Below, piece by piece: positions 1 to 7,451 of a stretch of 10,524 nucleotides of DNA (position 1 is the stretch's first letter; each line of letters starts with the position of its first letter). The stretch comes from an uncultured Shinella sp. GTDB lineage: Bacteria > Pseudomonadota > Alphaproteobacteria > Rhizobiales > Rhizobiaceae. Made by a program: the position numbers and the translations under genes. Location: positions 1 through 10,524 of the forward strand of contig CAMPIK010000043.1 in the NCBI GenBank assembly GCA_946886325.1, in the 5' to 3' direction. The notes under the pieces are model-generated. The model was not told the DNA's origin and ran no database searches. It worked only from the letters and a program-made list of their open reading frames with translations.

Positions 1-226
1 CCTTGTGCGGCCCCTCCGCCCGCGCGGCGTTGACGCCGGTGTGCTCCGAGAGATGCGCGATCTCCCAGCAGGCGAGCGTCAGCCCCGCGCCGTTGAACTC
101 GGCGAAACCATCGGCCCGCCGGTTGAGCTCGAAGCCGAGCTTGTCGATGTAGAAGTCGGCCGAGCGCTGGGCGTCCTTCACAAGGATGCAGATGTCGGTG
201 ATCGCATGGGTCTGGGCAAAGGGCAT
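1..226 (-). CDS. VOC (glyoxalase/dioxygenase-fold) family protein, 3' part missing
   Basis: The first 75 codons of a protein whose end lies beyond the left edge. The translation starts MPFAQTHAITDICILVKDAQ and continues with a stretch containing SADFYIDKLGFEL and a later ACWEIAHLSEHTGV. This is the usual opening beta-alpha-beta unit of the vicinal oxygen chelate superfamily: a strand with 'DICILVKD', a helix with 'ADFY', then 'LGFEL'. The ATG sits 2 bases after the thymidine phosphorylase stop, with GGGGA upstream as a ribosome binding site, so it is probably the last or a late gene of the same operon. VOC proteins include glyoxalases, ring-cleaving dioxygenases, epimerases and resistance proteins, and nothing visible here picks one. 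Only one of the expected two modules is present, so metal ligands cannot be assessed. Family call fairly sure; function unknown. Confidence 0.8.
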   Translation of the reverse strand, partial: MPFAQTHAITDICILVKDAQRSADFYIDKLGFELNRRADGFAEFNGAGLTLACWEIAHLSEHTGVNAARAEGPHK

Positions 227-228
227 GG

Positions 229-1578
229 TCAGGTTTCCCCGTCTGATGTTGAGAGGCGGCCGCCAACGACCGGCCGTGCCGGCGGAACAGCGGGGCCGAT
301 GGTGACAGCCGTGCGGATCGCCGCTGCCGCGGCGTCGAATTGCCCGGGATCGCGCAGGTGGAGGATGCAGAGCGGATCGCCGGCCTCGACGCGGTCGCCG
401 ACATGCACCATGCCTGACAGCCCGACCCCGTGGTCGATCGTGTCGGTCGGCAGCCTGCGACCGGCGCCGAGCCCGACCATGGCGAGGCCCACCGCATAGG
501 CATCGACCCGCTGGACGAAACCCTCCGCGTCAGCGGCAACGGGAAGCCGCAACGGTGCGATCTCCAGATGCGCGTCCGGCCTTTCGACGATATCGCCGGG
601 ACCGCCAAGCGCTGCCACCAGCCGGCCGAAGCGGGCAAGTGCCGAGCCATCGGCAAGCCGCTCCTCCAGCATCGCAACCGCCATGTCGAACGAGGCGACA
701 AGGCCCGCCATCAGGAGGATTTCGCTCGACAGGGCAAGGACCAGTTCGCGCATGCGGCGGTCCTGCCGCCGGCCCGCGAGGAAATCGATCGCTTCCAGCA
801 CCTGAAGCCGGCTGCCGATCGCGTCGCCCATCACCTCGTCCATGTCGACGACGAGCGTGACCATCGCAAGGCCGGCGCGGCCGGCGACATCGACAAGGCT
901 TTCCGCCAGTTCCCCGGCATCGGCCGCGGTCGGCATGAAGGCGCCGGAGCCGTGATTGACGCTCATCACCAGACCCGAAATGCCGGCGGCAAGCTTCTTC
1001 GACAGGATCGAGGAGGTGATGAGCGGGATGGACTCCACCGTCGCCGTGACGTCGCGGACATAGTAGATCGCCGCATCGGCAGGCGCGAGGCGGGGCGTCG
1101 GGCCGATGATCGCGGCACCTGCCGAGACCACCGCGCGGCGGAAGAGATCGGTCGGGGGCGCGATGTCGCAGCCGGGGATCGCCTCCATCAGGTCGACCTC
1201 CCCGCCGGTATGGCCAAGCCCGCGTGCCGAAATCATCGGCATGTGCACGCCGCAGGCCGCGACCAGCGGTGCCAGGATCAGGCTCACCTTCTCGTCGCCG
1301 GTTCCGCCGCTCGAATGCTTGTCGATGATGGTTGAGGGATCGATGCCGGTGCCGGCCCAGTCGATCACCTCGCCGGAATCGCGCATGGCAAGCGTCAGGG
1401 CGGCCGTTTCCTCCCGCGTCATGCCGTTGAGATAGGCGCTCATGGCAAAGGCGGCGATCTGCCCCTCGGAGACAGCGCCCTGGCCGATGCCCTCGACGAA
1501 GCGCCTGATGTCGCCGGGGTCGAGCGTGCCGCGGTCCCGCTTGGCGCGGATCACCTGCGCCGGCAGGAAGGTGGCCAC
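229..1578 (-). CDS. deoA: Thymidine/pyrimidine-nucleoside phosphorylase-like protein (DeoA family)
   Basis: Predicted to cleave a pyrimidine (deoxy)nucleoside with phosphate to give the free base and (deoxy)ribose-1-phosphate in the cytoplasm. The 449 residues are close to the usual DeoA length. The phosphate-binding loop KHSSGGTGD is at about residues 87-95, followed by MISARGLGHTGGE (about 115-127). The catalytic segment RDVTATVESIPLITSSILSKK holds Y172, R175, S190 and K194, which match Tyr168, Arg171, Ser186 and Lys190 of the E. coli enzyme by my alignment. Two family signatures differ: the usual 'VMDVKVGSGAF' reads VMSVNHGSGAF (204-214), and the usual 'GNALEV' reads GSRLQV (255-260), so substrate or ion preference may be altered. 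The start is GTG, 3 bases after the amidohydrolase stop, with AGGGGG about 8 bases upstream, which implies translation from the shared mRNA. The symbol marks the family; thymidine as substrate is not proven. Confidence 0.9.
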   Translation of the reverse strand: MATFLPAQVIRAKRDRGTLDPGDIRRFVEGIGQGAVSEGQIAAFAMSAYLNGMTREETAALTLAMRDSGEVIDWAGTGIDPSTIIDKHSSGGTGDEKVSLILAPLVAACGVHMPMISARGLGHTGGEVDLMEAIPGCDIAPPTDLFRRAVVSAGAAIIGPTPRLAPADAAIYYVRDVTATVESIPLITSSILSKKLAAGISGLVMSVNHGSGAFMPTAADAGELAESLVDVAGRAGLAMVTLVVDMDEVMGDAIGSRLQVLEAIDFLAGRRQDRRMRELVLALSSEILLMAGLVASFDMAVAMLEERLADGSALARFGRLVAALGGPGDIVERPDAHLEIAPLRLPVAADAEGFVQRVDAYAVGLAMVGLGAGRRLPTDTIDHGVGLSGMVHVGDRVEAGDPLCILHLRDPGQFDAAAAAIRTAVTIGPAVPPARPVVGGRLSTSDGET

Positions 1579-1581
1579 GCC

Positions 1582-3114
1582 TCAGCCCCCTGCCCGGTTG
1601 GCGCCGGGCCAGAGCGGCAGGTCGCCCTGGTAGCGGTTGATGCCGATGTCCTGGATCGTCGCGCGGCGGTACATTTCGCGCAAATACGGCTCGAAGCGGG
1701 CGTTCAGCCGTTCGAGTTCGGCGTGCTCGGCCATATAGGCCGGAAGCAGTTCGCTCAGTTCCGCGAAGACGGCGGCCTCGTCCACCGTCAGCAGCCGTCC
1801 CTCCTCGACCACGACCGCGCCGTTGACGACGACCATGCGGATGTTGCTGCCGTTCTCGCAATAGACGAGATGGTGGTCGAGCCGGTTCATCGGCAGGTAG
1901 TCGTAGCCCGTGAGGTCGAGCATGACGAGGTCGGCGCGCTTGCCGACCTCAAGCGATCCGGTCACACCGTCGAGCATGGCGGTGCGCGCGCCCTCGATCG
2001 TCGCGGAGCGCAGCACCTCGGCCGCCTTCACCCAGCGGTCCGTATCGGGCGCGGCGATGTCGTGCACGAGGCCGGCGAAGCGCATGACGTCGAAGATGCG
2101 CGCCGTGTCGTTGCTCGACAGCCCGTCCGTGCCGAGGCCGACATGCACGCCGGCATCAAGCAGCCGGCGGATGGGCGCGATGCCCGAGCCAAGCTTGAGG
2201 TTGGAGATGACGTTGTGGGCGATCGAGCAATCCGCCTCGCCCATCAGCGCCATGTCCTCGTCGGTCACCCAGATCGAATGCGCGATGGTGGTGTTGGCCG
2301 TCAGGATCTCGATGTCGCGCATGTAGCGGATGAGGCTCTTGCCGTAGAACTCCGGCCCGGTGACGGCCTGGGTCTTCGTTTCGAGCACATGGGTGTGGTA
2401 GGGCACGCCCTTTTCCTGCGCCAGCGCCACGCAGGCCTGCATCATCGGCACCGAGCAGCGCTGCGGCGCCGAGGCCGAGACCATGAAGCCGAGCCGCCCG
2501 GCGCGGCCGTGCTGGGTGTCGAAGATCTCGCGGCAATAGGCGATATAGGCATCCGGCGTGATATCGGGACCGCCGACCTCGGCCTGGAGATCGGCCGGGA
2601 TCAGCTCGCGCAGCCAGGGCATGGTGTCGAGCACATGCTTGTCGATGACGACATGGGAGACGTTGGCGCGGATGCCTGACGTCTCGTAGGCATCGAAGAC
2701 GCGGCCGAGGCGGGCGGGATCGTAGGCGGGAAAGTCGAACCAGTCGTCGACCATCGTGGTGACGCCGCCCTTCAGCGATTCCATCGCCGTCAGCAGGCTG
2801 CGCAGATAGAGCAGGCGCTCGCCGATCGGGTCCTTCATCAGGATCGGATAGGAATAGAGCATCCACACTTCCAGCGGCATGTTCTGGTAGCGGCCCTTGA
2901 AGAAGGTTTCCGAGGAATGCATGTGCGCGTTGACGAGGCCGGGCATGACGAGCTTGCCGGTGGCGTCGACGATGCGCGCGCCCTCGGGCGCCACGAGGTT
3001 CGGGCCGATGGCGGCGATGCGGTCGTTTTCGACCAGCAGGTCGCCGGCAAAGGGCGTCGTGCCGTTTGCCGCGTCCATGGAAAGGATGGTGGCGTTGCGG
3101 AAGAGGAGCGTCAT
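1582..3114 (-). CDS. Metal-dependent amidohydrolase, cytosine/guanine deaminase-like (ATZ/TRZ, COG0402 type)
   Basis: A 510-residue cytoplasmic hydrolase of the amidohydrolase superfamily, subtype of the ATZ/TRZ, guanine, 8-oxoguanine and isocytosine deaminases. The N-terminal beta-sandwich part is followed by PGLVNAHMH, giving metal ligands H64 and H66. Further expected ligands and catalytic residues are HVLE (H242, E245), AHSIW (H279) and GLGTDGLSSND (D330). The C-terminal 'GSLEVGKRADLVMLDL' is the typical return strand of these enzymes. All residues needed for hydrolysis are present, so it should be active, probably deaminating a nucleobase or related ring. It starts 16 bases after the permease stop with AAAGG as a ribosome binding site, and runs almost directly into the phosphorylase, so it is in the same operon as the transporter and likely acts on the imported compound or a derivative. 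The substrate cannot be read from sequence: cytosine, isocytosine, guanine or an oxidised purine are all possible. Confidence 0.9.
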   Translation of the reverse strand: MTLLFRNATILSMDAANGTTPFAGDLLVENDRIAAIGPNLVAPEGARIVDATGKLVMPGLVNAHMHSSETFFKGRYQNMPLEVWMLYSYPILMKDPIGERLLYLRSLLTAMESLKGGVTTMVDDWFDFPAYDPARLGRVFDAYETSGIRANVSHVVIDKHVLDTMPWLRELIPADLQAEVGGPDITPDAYIAYCREIFDTQHGRAGRLGFMVSASAPQRCSVPMMQACVALAQEKGVPYHTHVLETKTQAVTGPEFYGKSLIRYMRDIEILTANTTIAHSIWVTDEDMALMGEADCSIAHNVISNLKLGSGIAPIRRLLDAGVHVGLGTDGLSSNDTARIFDVMRFAGLVHDIAAPDTDRWVKAAEVLRSATIEGARTAMLDGVTGSLEVGKRADLVMLDLTGYDYLPMNRLDHHLVYCENGSNIRMVVVNGAVVVEEGRLLTVDEAAVFAELSELLPAYMAEHAELERLNARFEPYLREMYRRATIQDIGINRYQGDLPLWPGANRAGG

Positions 3115-3130
3115 GGCTGGCCTTTCGGGA

Positions 3131-3934
3131 TCACGCTTCCCCGTCCGGCTTCTTCAGGAGCAGCGGCAGCAGCACCAGTTCGAGGCAGACGAGGACGAGG
3201 CAGGAGATGGCGAAGACGACGGTGCCGATGGCGTTCAGCGACGGATCGATGGCGGCGACCAGCACGGAATAGATCGCGACCGGCAGGGTCGGCTGGAAGC
3301 CGGAGACGAACCAGGCGATGATGAATTCGTCGAAGGAGAAGGTGAAGGCGAGCAGCCAGGCGCCGAGGATGCCCGGCAGCGCGAAGGGCAGCACGACGCG
3401 CGTCACCGCCTGCCATTCCGTCGCGCCGAGGTCCCAGGCCGCCTCCTCCAGCGCCGCCGGCATCTGGGCGAGGCGAAGCTGGATGATGGCAAGCGCCGGC
3501 GCAGTGATCAGCACGACATGGGTGAGGAAAACCGCAAACAGCGTGCCCGACAGGTGGAGCCGCGCAAGCAGCCCGAGGAAGCCGACGCCGAGGATGAGCG
3601 GCGGAATGAGGATCGGCAGGGTGACCAGCGCCAGGAAGGCGGTCTTGCCGCGAAAGACGAAGCGGTTGAAGGCGTAGGCCGCGAGAAAGGCGATGACGGT
3701 CGCGACGGTCGCGGCCGCCGGCGAGACGATCATCGTGTTGCCCAGCGCCGCCGTCAGCGTGCCGTCGGCGACGAGCTTCTCGTACCACTCGGTGGTCCAG
3801 CCCTGCAGCGGAAAGCCCGGAAAGCGGTTCTTCTGGAAGGAGAAGAGCACCAGCACGACGAGTGGCAGGAACATGAAGGTGTAGGCGATGGCGAGCCAGA
3901 GCCGGCCGGCGAGGATCCAGGGATTGCCGCGCAT
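3131..3934 (-). CDS. ABC transporter permease, PotC/PotI type
   Basis: Second inner-membrane subunit of the downstream ABC importer, 267 residues, the normal size for PotC-type permeases. It is strongly hydrophobic, with about six membrane segments (roughly residues 12-33, 68-90, 100-124, 132-152, 187-210, 232-260). The cytoplasmic EAA loop that docks on the ATPase is EEAAWDLGATEWQAVTRVVL (about 163-182), with the conserved glycine. The early 'GWTTEWYEKL' segment is characteristic of the PotC branch. The ATG was chosen because it overlaps the previous permease's stop by one base (TGATG) and is preceded by GGAGGA; longer readings upstream lie inside the preceding gene. It pairs with the permease at 3934-4860 and the ATPase at 4857-5936. 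Family homologues carry polyamines and many other cations or small metabolites, so the family does not fix the substrate. Confidence 0.93.
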   Translation of the reverse strand: MRGNPWILAGRLWLAIAYTFMFLPLVVLVLFSFQKNRFPGFPLQGWTTEWYEKLVADGTLTAALGNTMIVSPAAATVATVIAFLAAYAFNRFVFRGKTAFLALVTLPILIPPLILGVGFLGLLARLHLSGTLFAVFLTHVVLITAPALAIIQLRLAQMPAALEEAAWDLGATEWQAVTRVVLPFALPGILGAWLLAFTFSFDEFIIAWFVSGFQPTLPVAIYSVLVAAIDPSLNAIGTVVFAISCLVLVCLELVLLPLLLKKPDGEA

Positions 3935-4860
3935 CAGCTCGTCCTCCGGCGCGCCCGGTCGGCCGCGATGAAACCCGCCGCCAGCGCCAGAACCATGACG
4001 ACGATGAGGATGGTCGCCAGCGCCGAGGTGCGCGGCAGGTTGGTGGAGGACGAGTAGTCGGACATGATCATGCTGGCATAGGTCGGCAGCTTGCCGAGGA
4101 TCGACTGGCCGGTGCCGCCGCCGAGCAGGTTGCCGGAGAGCGCATCGCCGAGGCTGACGATGACGGCGAAGCTGCCGGCGGTCAGCAGCCCGAAGCGCGA
4201 CAGCGGCAGGATGACCCTTTTGAAGGCCTGCCAGCGCGTGGCGCCGAGTTCCCGCGCCGCCTCGATCAGCACCCGGTCGATGGCGAGGATGCTGACATAG
4301 AGGATGACGATCAGGATCGGCGCCAGATAGTGGATGAGGCCGATGCGGGTGGCGATCTGGGTGTAGATGACGTCGATGCGCCAGTCGGCGAGCCCCACTT
4401 CCTTCAGCACGGAATTGATGACGCCGTTGCGCGACAGGATCGTCTGCCAGGAATAGAGGCGCAGCACGTAGCTCGACCAGAAGGGGGCGATGGCGAGCAG
4501 CAGCGCCAGCCGCTGCCAGCGCGCCGGCACGGCAAAGGCCAGCGCCAGCGCCACCATGTAGGAGAGGGCGACGGCGAAGACGGCCGTGGTGGTGGCGACC
4601 CAGAGCGACTGGAGGAGCGCCAGCCCGTAGCGGGAGCGCGAGAAGAAGCTCGCGAAAATCTCGCGGTAATTGTCGAAGGAGAAGCCGGGGATCGCCTGAT
4701 AGTTCTCGACGCGCCAGAAGCCGATCCACAGCAGGAAGATCAGCGGCAGCAGGAAGAGCACGCCGAGCCAGAGGGCGAGCGGCGCGAGGAAGAGCACCTT
4801 CAGCGGGCTGTCGTTCGGCGTCCGCATGCGTTTTGCGGGCGTGGCCGCGAGTTCGCTCAT
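3934..4860 (-). CDS. ABC transporter permease, PotB/PotH type
   Basis: First inner-membrane subunit of the downstream ABC importer, 308 residues. A charged cytoplasmic N-terminus is followed by a long hydrophobic segment (about 21-47). More membrane segments follow at about 85-112, 116-136, 177-195, 225-245 and 283-302. The ATPase-docking EAA loop is EAARELGATRWQAFKRVILP (about 200-219), a textbook match. The segment 'PFWSSYVLRLYSWQ' followed by 'GVIN' is the hallmark of PotB-type permeases. The start ATG overlaps the ATPase stop by four bases (ATGA), which indicates translational coupling; an upstream in-frame reading would run through the ATPase gene and is rejected. Together with the next gene it forms the heterodimeric membrane channel. 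Confidence 0.93.
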   Translation of the reverse strand: MSELAATPAKRMRTPNDSPLKVLFLAPLALWLGVLFLLPLIFLLWIGFWRVENYQAIPGFSFDNYREIFASFFSRSRYGLALLQSLWVATTTAVFAVALSYMVALALAFAVPARWQRLALLLAIAPFWSSYVLRLYSWQTILSRNGVINSVLKEVGLADWRIDVIYTQIATRIGLIHYLAPILIVILYVSILAIDRVLIEAARELGATRWQAFKRVILPLSRFGLLTAGSFAVIVSLGDALSGNLLGGGTGQSILGKLPTYASMIMSDYSSSTNLPRTSALATILIVVMVLALAAGFIAADRARRRTS

Positions 4861-5936
4861 GCCGGGCCTCCGATCAGCGAGGCGTCGGCGGGCGCGAACC
4901 AGGCGGAGATCGGCTGGTTGATCTCGATCGGCAGCGCCTGCGGCACGGTCATCTTGACCTCCGTGCCGTCGACGAGGTCCATCAGATAGATGTTGTGCGA
5001 GCCGGCGAATTCGCGGCCGCGCATGGTGGCGTCGATGCGGTTTTCGCCGGCAATACCTGTCGGCGCGCCGGCCAGCCGGTCGGCCTGCACCACGACGAAG
5101 ACGGGCGTTCCGACCGGGGGAGCGACATCCGTCGCGACCGTCACCTGGCCATGGCCGCAATGCACGATGACATGGCCCGCCTCGACCGACTGGATGCGGC
5201 CGGCAAAGAGATTGTTGCTGCCGACGAAGCGCGCGACGAATTCGGTCTTCGGCCGGGCATACATCTCCTCTGGTGTATCGACCTGCTCGATGCGGCCCTT
5301 GTTCATCACCACCACCCGGTCGGCCATCGAAAAGGCCTCGACCTGGTTGTGGGTGACATAGATGAAGGCCATGCCGAGCTGTTTCTGGATGCGGCGAAGC
5401 TCGCCCTGCATGCGGATGCGCAGGTGGGCATCGAGCGCCGACAAGGGTTCGTCGAGGAGCAGGATATCCGGCTCGGTGACGAGCGCGCGGGCGAGCGCCA
5501 CGCGCTGCTTCTGCCCGCCCGAAAGCTGGGTGATCCGGCGGCCGAGGAAATCGGTGAGGCCGACCAGTTCGGCCATGGCCCTCACCTTGCCGGCGACAAC
5601 AGCCTTGTCATGGGCCTTCAGCGTCAGGCCGAAGGCGATGTTGCCGGCGACGTCGAGATGGGGAAAGAGCGCGTAGTTCTGCCAGACGAGCCGGGTCGAG
5701 CGCAGGTTCACCGGCACGTCGGAAACGTCCCTGCCGCGCACATGGAGCTGGCCGGAGGTGGCGGTCTCAAGGCCGGCGAGGATGCGCAGAAGCGTGGTCT
5801 TGCCGCAGCCCGATGGTCCCATGATGGCGACGAACTCGCCGCGGCCGACCTTGAGATTGACCGCGTCGACGGCGGTGAAATCGTTGAAGCGCTTGGTGAT
5901 CGACAGGAGTTCGAGATCGGGTGCGGCCAATGTCAT
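4857..5936 (-). CDS. ABC transporter ATP-binding protein, PotA/PotG type (downstream module)
   Basis: The cytoplasmic ATPase that powers the downstream importer, 359 residues. Walker A is GPSGCGKTT (about 40-48), the Q-loop is WQNYALFPH (Q86), the signature is LSGGQ (138-142), Walker B is ILLLDEP (D162, E163), the D-loop is SALD, and the switch histidine is H196 in YVTHNQ. The C-terminal third fits the TOBE-type regulatory domain common in PotA, MalK and UgpC proteins. I chose the ATG at 5936 (MTLAAPD) with GGAAGA upstream; an in-frame ATG 36 bases earlier sits at the edge of the repeat element and has no supporting ribosome site. The gene follows the binding-protein gene in the common order of binding protein, ATPase, permease, permease, with the RIME-like repeat between them. 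Confidence 0.94.
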   Translation of the reverse strand: MTLAAPDLELLSITKRFNDFTAVDAVNLKVGRGEFVAIMGPSGCGKTTLLRILAGLETATSGQLHVRGRDVSDVPVNLRSTRLVWQNYALFPHLDVAGNIAFGLTLKAHDKAVVAGKVRAMAELVGLTDFLGRRITQLSGGQKQRVALARALVTEPDILLLDEPLSALDAHLRIRMQGELRRIQKQLGMAFIYVTHNQVEAFSMADRVVVMNKGRIEQVDTPEEMYARPKTEFVARFVGSNNLFAGRIQSVEAGHVIVHCGHGQVTVATDVAPPVGTPVFVVVQADRLAGAPTGIAGENRIDATMRGREFAGSHNIYLMDLVDGTEVKMTVPQALPIEINQPISAWFAPADASLIGGPA

Positions 5937-5961
5937 GGTGTCTTCCGGTTGGGTATGAAGG

Positions 5962-6087
5962 CCCCTCCCCATCCCCTCCCCACAAGGGGGAGGGGCTTAA
6001 CCGGCCGCACCGCTTGTACCTCATGGCAAGGCAGCGCCACGAGTCTTCTCCCCCTTGTGGGGGAGATGGCCGGCAGGCCAGAGGGGG
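5962..6087. repeat. RIME-like palindromic intergenic repeat, copy A
   Basis: A GC-rich element of about 126 bases between the binding-protein and ATPase genes. One end has a 9-bp stem of CCCCTCCCC (5973-5981) with GGGGAGGGG (5987-5995), closed by a 5-base loop. The other end has an 8-bp stem of TCTCCCCC (6047-6054) with GGGGGAGA (6059-6066) and loop TTGT, followed by the small dyad TGGCCGGCAGGCCA and a G-run. The same ends occur in inverted orientation at 10298-10428. From memory, 'ctctggcctgccggccatctccccc' type sequence matches the rhizobial RIME family; I could not search to confirm this. Transcribed, the stems could stabilise or attenuate the mRNA between the two genes. Confidence 0.85.
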
Positions 6088-6097
6088 TATTTCCGGT

Positions 6098-6118
6098 CCG
6101 CCTGCTCTCGACAGGCGG
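6098..6118 (-). terminator. Hairpin just after the binding-protein gene (attenuator or mRNA-end stabiliser)
   Basis: A perfect 7-bp stem of CCGCCTG (6098-6104) with CAGGCGG (6112-6118) around a 7-base loop, starting about 28 bases after the binding-protein stop in transcript order. There is no run of U after it, so it is not a classical intrinsic terminator. Together with the neighbouring repeat hairpins it could protect the upstream mRNA end and let more binding protein than membrane subunits be made, as in other ABC operons. Confidence 0.5.
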
Positions 6119-6145
6119 GACCATAGAATGGAGATCGCCCGCCCC

Positions 6146-7324
6146 TCAGGCCGTCTTGAACTCGTTGAAGATGTCGATCCAGGCCTGTTCCGGCTGGTTG
6201 CCCGGCAGGCCGCGCGGCATGGAGCGGTCGATCAGCGTCTCGACGAGCATCTGGCCGGGGTTTTCCGGATCCGGCACGTAGGAGAGCAGCGCCTTCTGGT
6301 CGTCGTCCCAGTGGTCGACGATCTTCATGTTCGGCCCGCGCGCCTTGAAGGCCTTGGTATAGACGAGCTTCGACTGCACCTTGGGCGAGGTCATGTACTT
6401 GACCCACTCCATGGCGAGATCCTTGTTCTTCGATGCGGAACAGACGCAGGCCACTTCCTGCCAGCGGATGCCGCCCTGCTTCGGGATCGTCGAGGAGAAG
6501 TTGTCGTAGCCGGCAAGCTTCAGGTCGATGTCGAGGTCGCCGGTCGGCGACGCCACGATGTCGCCGGCAAGCATCGCCTGGGCGATCGGCTGGTTGGACG
6601 AACCGAACATGCCGACCTGCGGGCGAAGCTTGATCAGGAAGTCCTTGACCTGGGCAAGCTGCGCGTCGTCGATCATGTAGGGCGTCTGGTTGCCGGGATT
6701 GATCGCGAGGCTGGCATTGCCGAGGTTCGGCAGGTACCAGTCGAAGATGCCGATCTTGCCCTCGTATTTCGGGTTGAGCAGCGAGGCCCAGTCGGTCGCC
6801 TCCTCCGCCGACATCTCGTCGGTGTTGTAGGAGATGCCGTAGAAGGAAAAGCGCGTCGGGATGCCGTAGACCGTGCCGTCCGTCTCGCCCTTGGTCGGCG
6901 CGAAGTCGCGGAACTTCGGGTGGTAGTTGGCAAGCTCGTCGAAGCCCTCGGTCTTGTAAGCCTCGATGGCGCTCTGGGCCTTCAGCTTCTGGACGTATTC
7001 GGCATCCGAGATGATGGCGTCGAAGGTGCCGGGCGGCGTCTGGGCGAAGAACTGCAGCATCTGCTCGCCGCCGATATAGATCTTGAACTCCACCTTGGTC
7101 TTGTGGAGGTCCTCGAACTCGGCGATGACGTCGCGTTCCTCGTAGCCCGGCCAGCACAGAACGCGCAGCGGTTCGGCAGCGCTTGCCTGGCGCGAGAAGA
7201 TGGTGAAGTTGCCGAAGGCGGCGCCGGCCGTCACGGCGGCTGCTCCGCCGAGTAGCTTGCGCCGGCTCACCTCCGGCAGGCTCGAAACCGTGTTCTGTCC
7301 GTCTGCCTGTTTTTCGGTCGTCAT
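6146..7324 (-). CDS. Periplasmic substrate-binding protein of an ABC importer, PotD/PotF type, Tat-exported
   Basis: A 392-residue exported protein that should capture the substrate in the periplasm and hand it to the membrane complex. The N-terminus has a twin-arginine signal, SRRKLLGG (about 20-27), then a hydrophobic alanine-rich stretch and a likely cleavage site in RQASAAEP (about residue 49 or 50). The mature start, EPLRVLCWPGYEE, is the usual PotD-family first strand; further family features are FDAIISDAEYVQKL and VYGIPTRFSFYGISYNTDEM. The ATG is preceded by AGGGGA. It lies 193 bases beyond the upstream ATPase gene, with the palindromic operator candidate in between, so it probably heads its own transcription unit that continues into the downstream ABC genes. 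By homology it would be called spermidine/putrescine-binding, but this family also binds unrelated compounds; a pyrimidine-type ligand is my inference from context. Confidence 0.92.
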   Translation of the reverse strand: MTTEKQADGQNTVSSLPEVSRRKLLGGAAAVTAGAAFGNFTIFSRQASAAEPLRVLCWPGYEERDVIAEFEDLHKTKVEFKIYIGGEQMLQFFAQTPPGTFDAIISDAEYVQKLKAQSAIEAYKTEGFDELANYHPKFRDFAPTKGETDGTVYGIPTRFSFYGISYNTDEMSAEEATDWASLLNPKYEGKIGIFDWYLPNLGNASLAINPGNQTPYMIDDAQLAQVKDFLIKLRPQVGMFGSSNQPIAQAMLAGDIVASPTGDLDIDLKLAGYDNFSSTIPKQGGIRWQEVACVCSASKNKDLAMEWVKYMTSPKVQSKLVYTKAFKARGPNMKIVDHWDDDQKALLSYVPDPENPGQMLVETLIDRSMPRGLPGNQPEQAWIDIFNEFKTA

Positions 7325-7451
7325 GTCGTTCCCCTGGTGGCTTGGTGACCTTACGGGATAGAAGGCAGCAAGTTCCGTGCCAGCTGTCTACGACATTGAA
7401 ACCATTGCGAAACGGCCGGGATCGATTGCGTTGATTGTTTCGTGGGCGATC

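Noticed and set aside
2897..4057. Long open frame on the plus strand (386 codons)
   Set aside because: It lies antisense to the amidohydrolase and permease genes, is dominated by Arg/Asp/Glu/Gly/Gln from GC-rich complementary codons, and has no recognisable domain. It is a shadow of the real genes.
5937..5972. Earlier ATG for the downstream ATPase, adding 12 residues
   Set aside because: The extension begins in the repeat element and lacks a ribosome site, whereas the ATG at 5936 has GGAAGA close upstream and gives the usual N-terminus.
4833..6281. 482-codon open frame on the plus strand
   Set aside because: It is antisense to the ATPase with all its motifs intact and crosses the intergenic repeat; it has no domain of its own.
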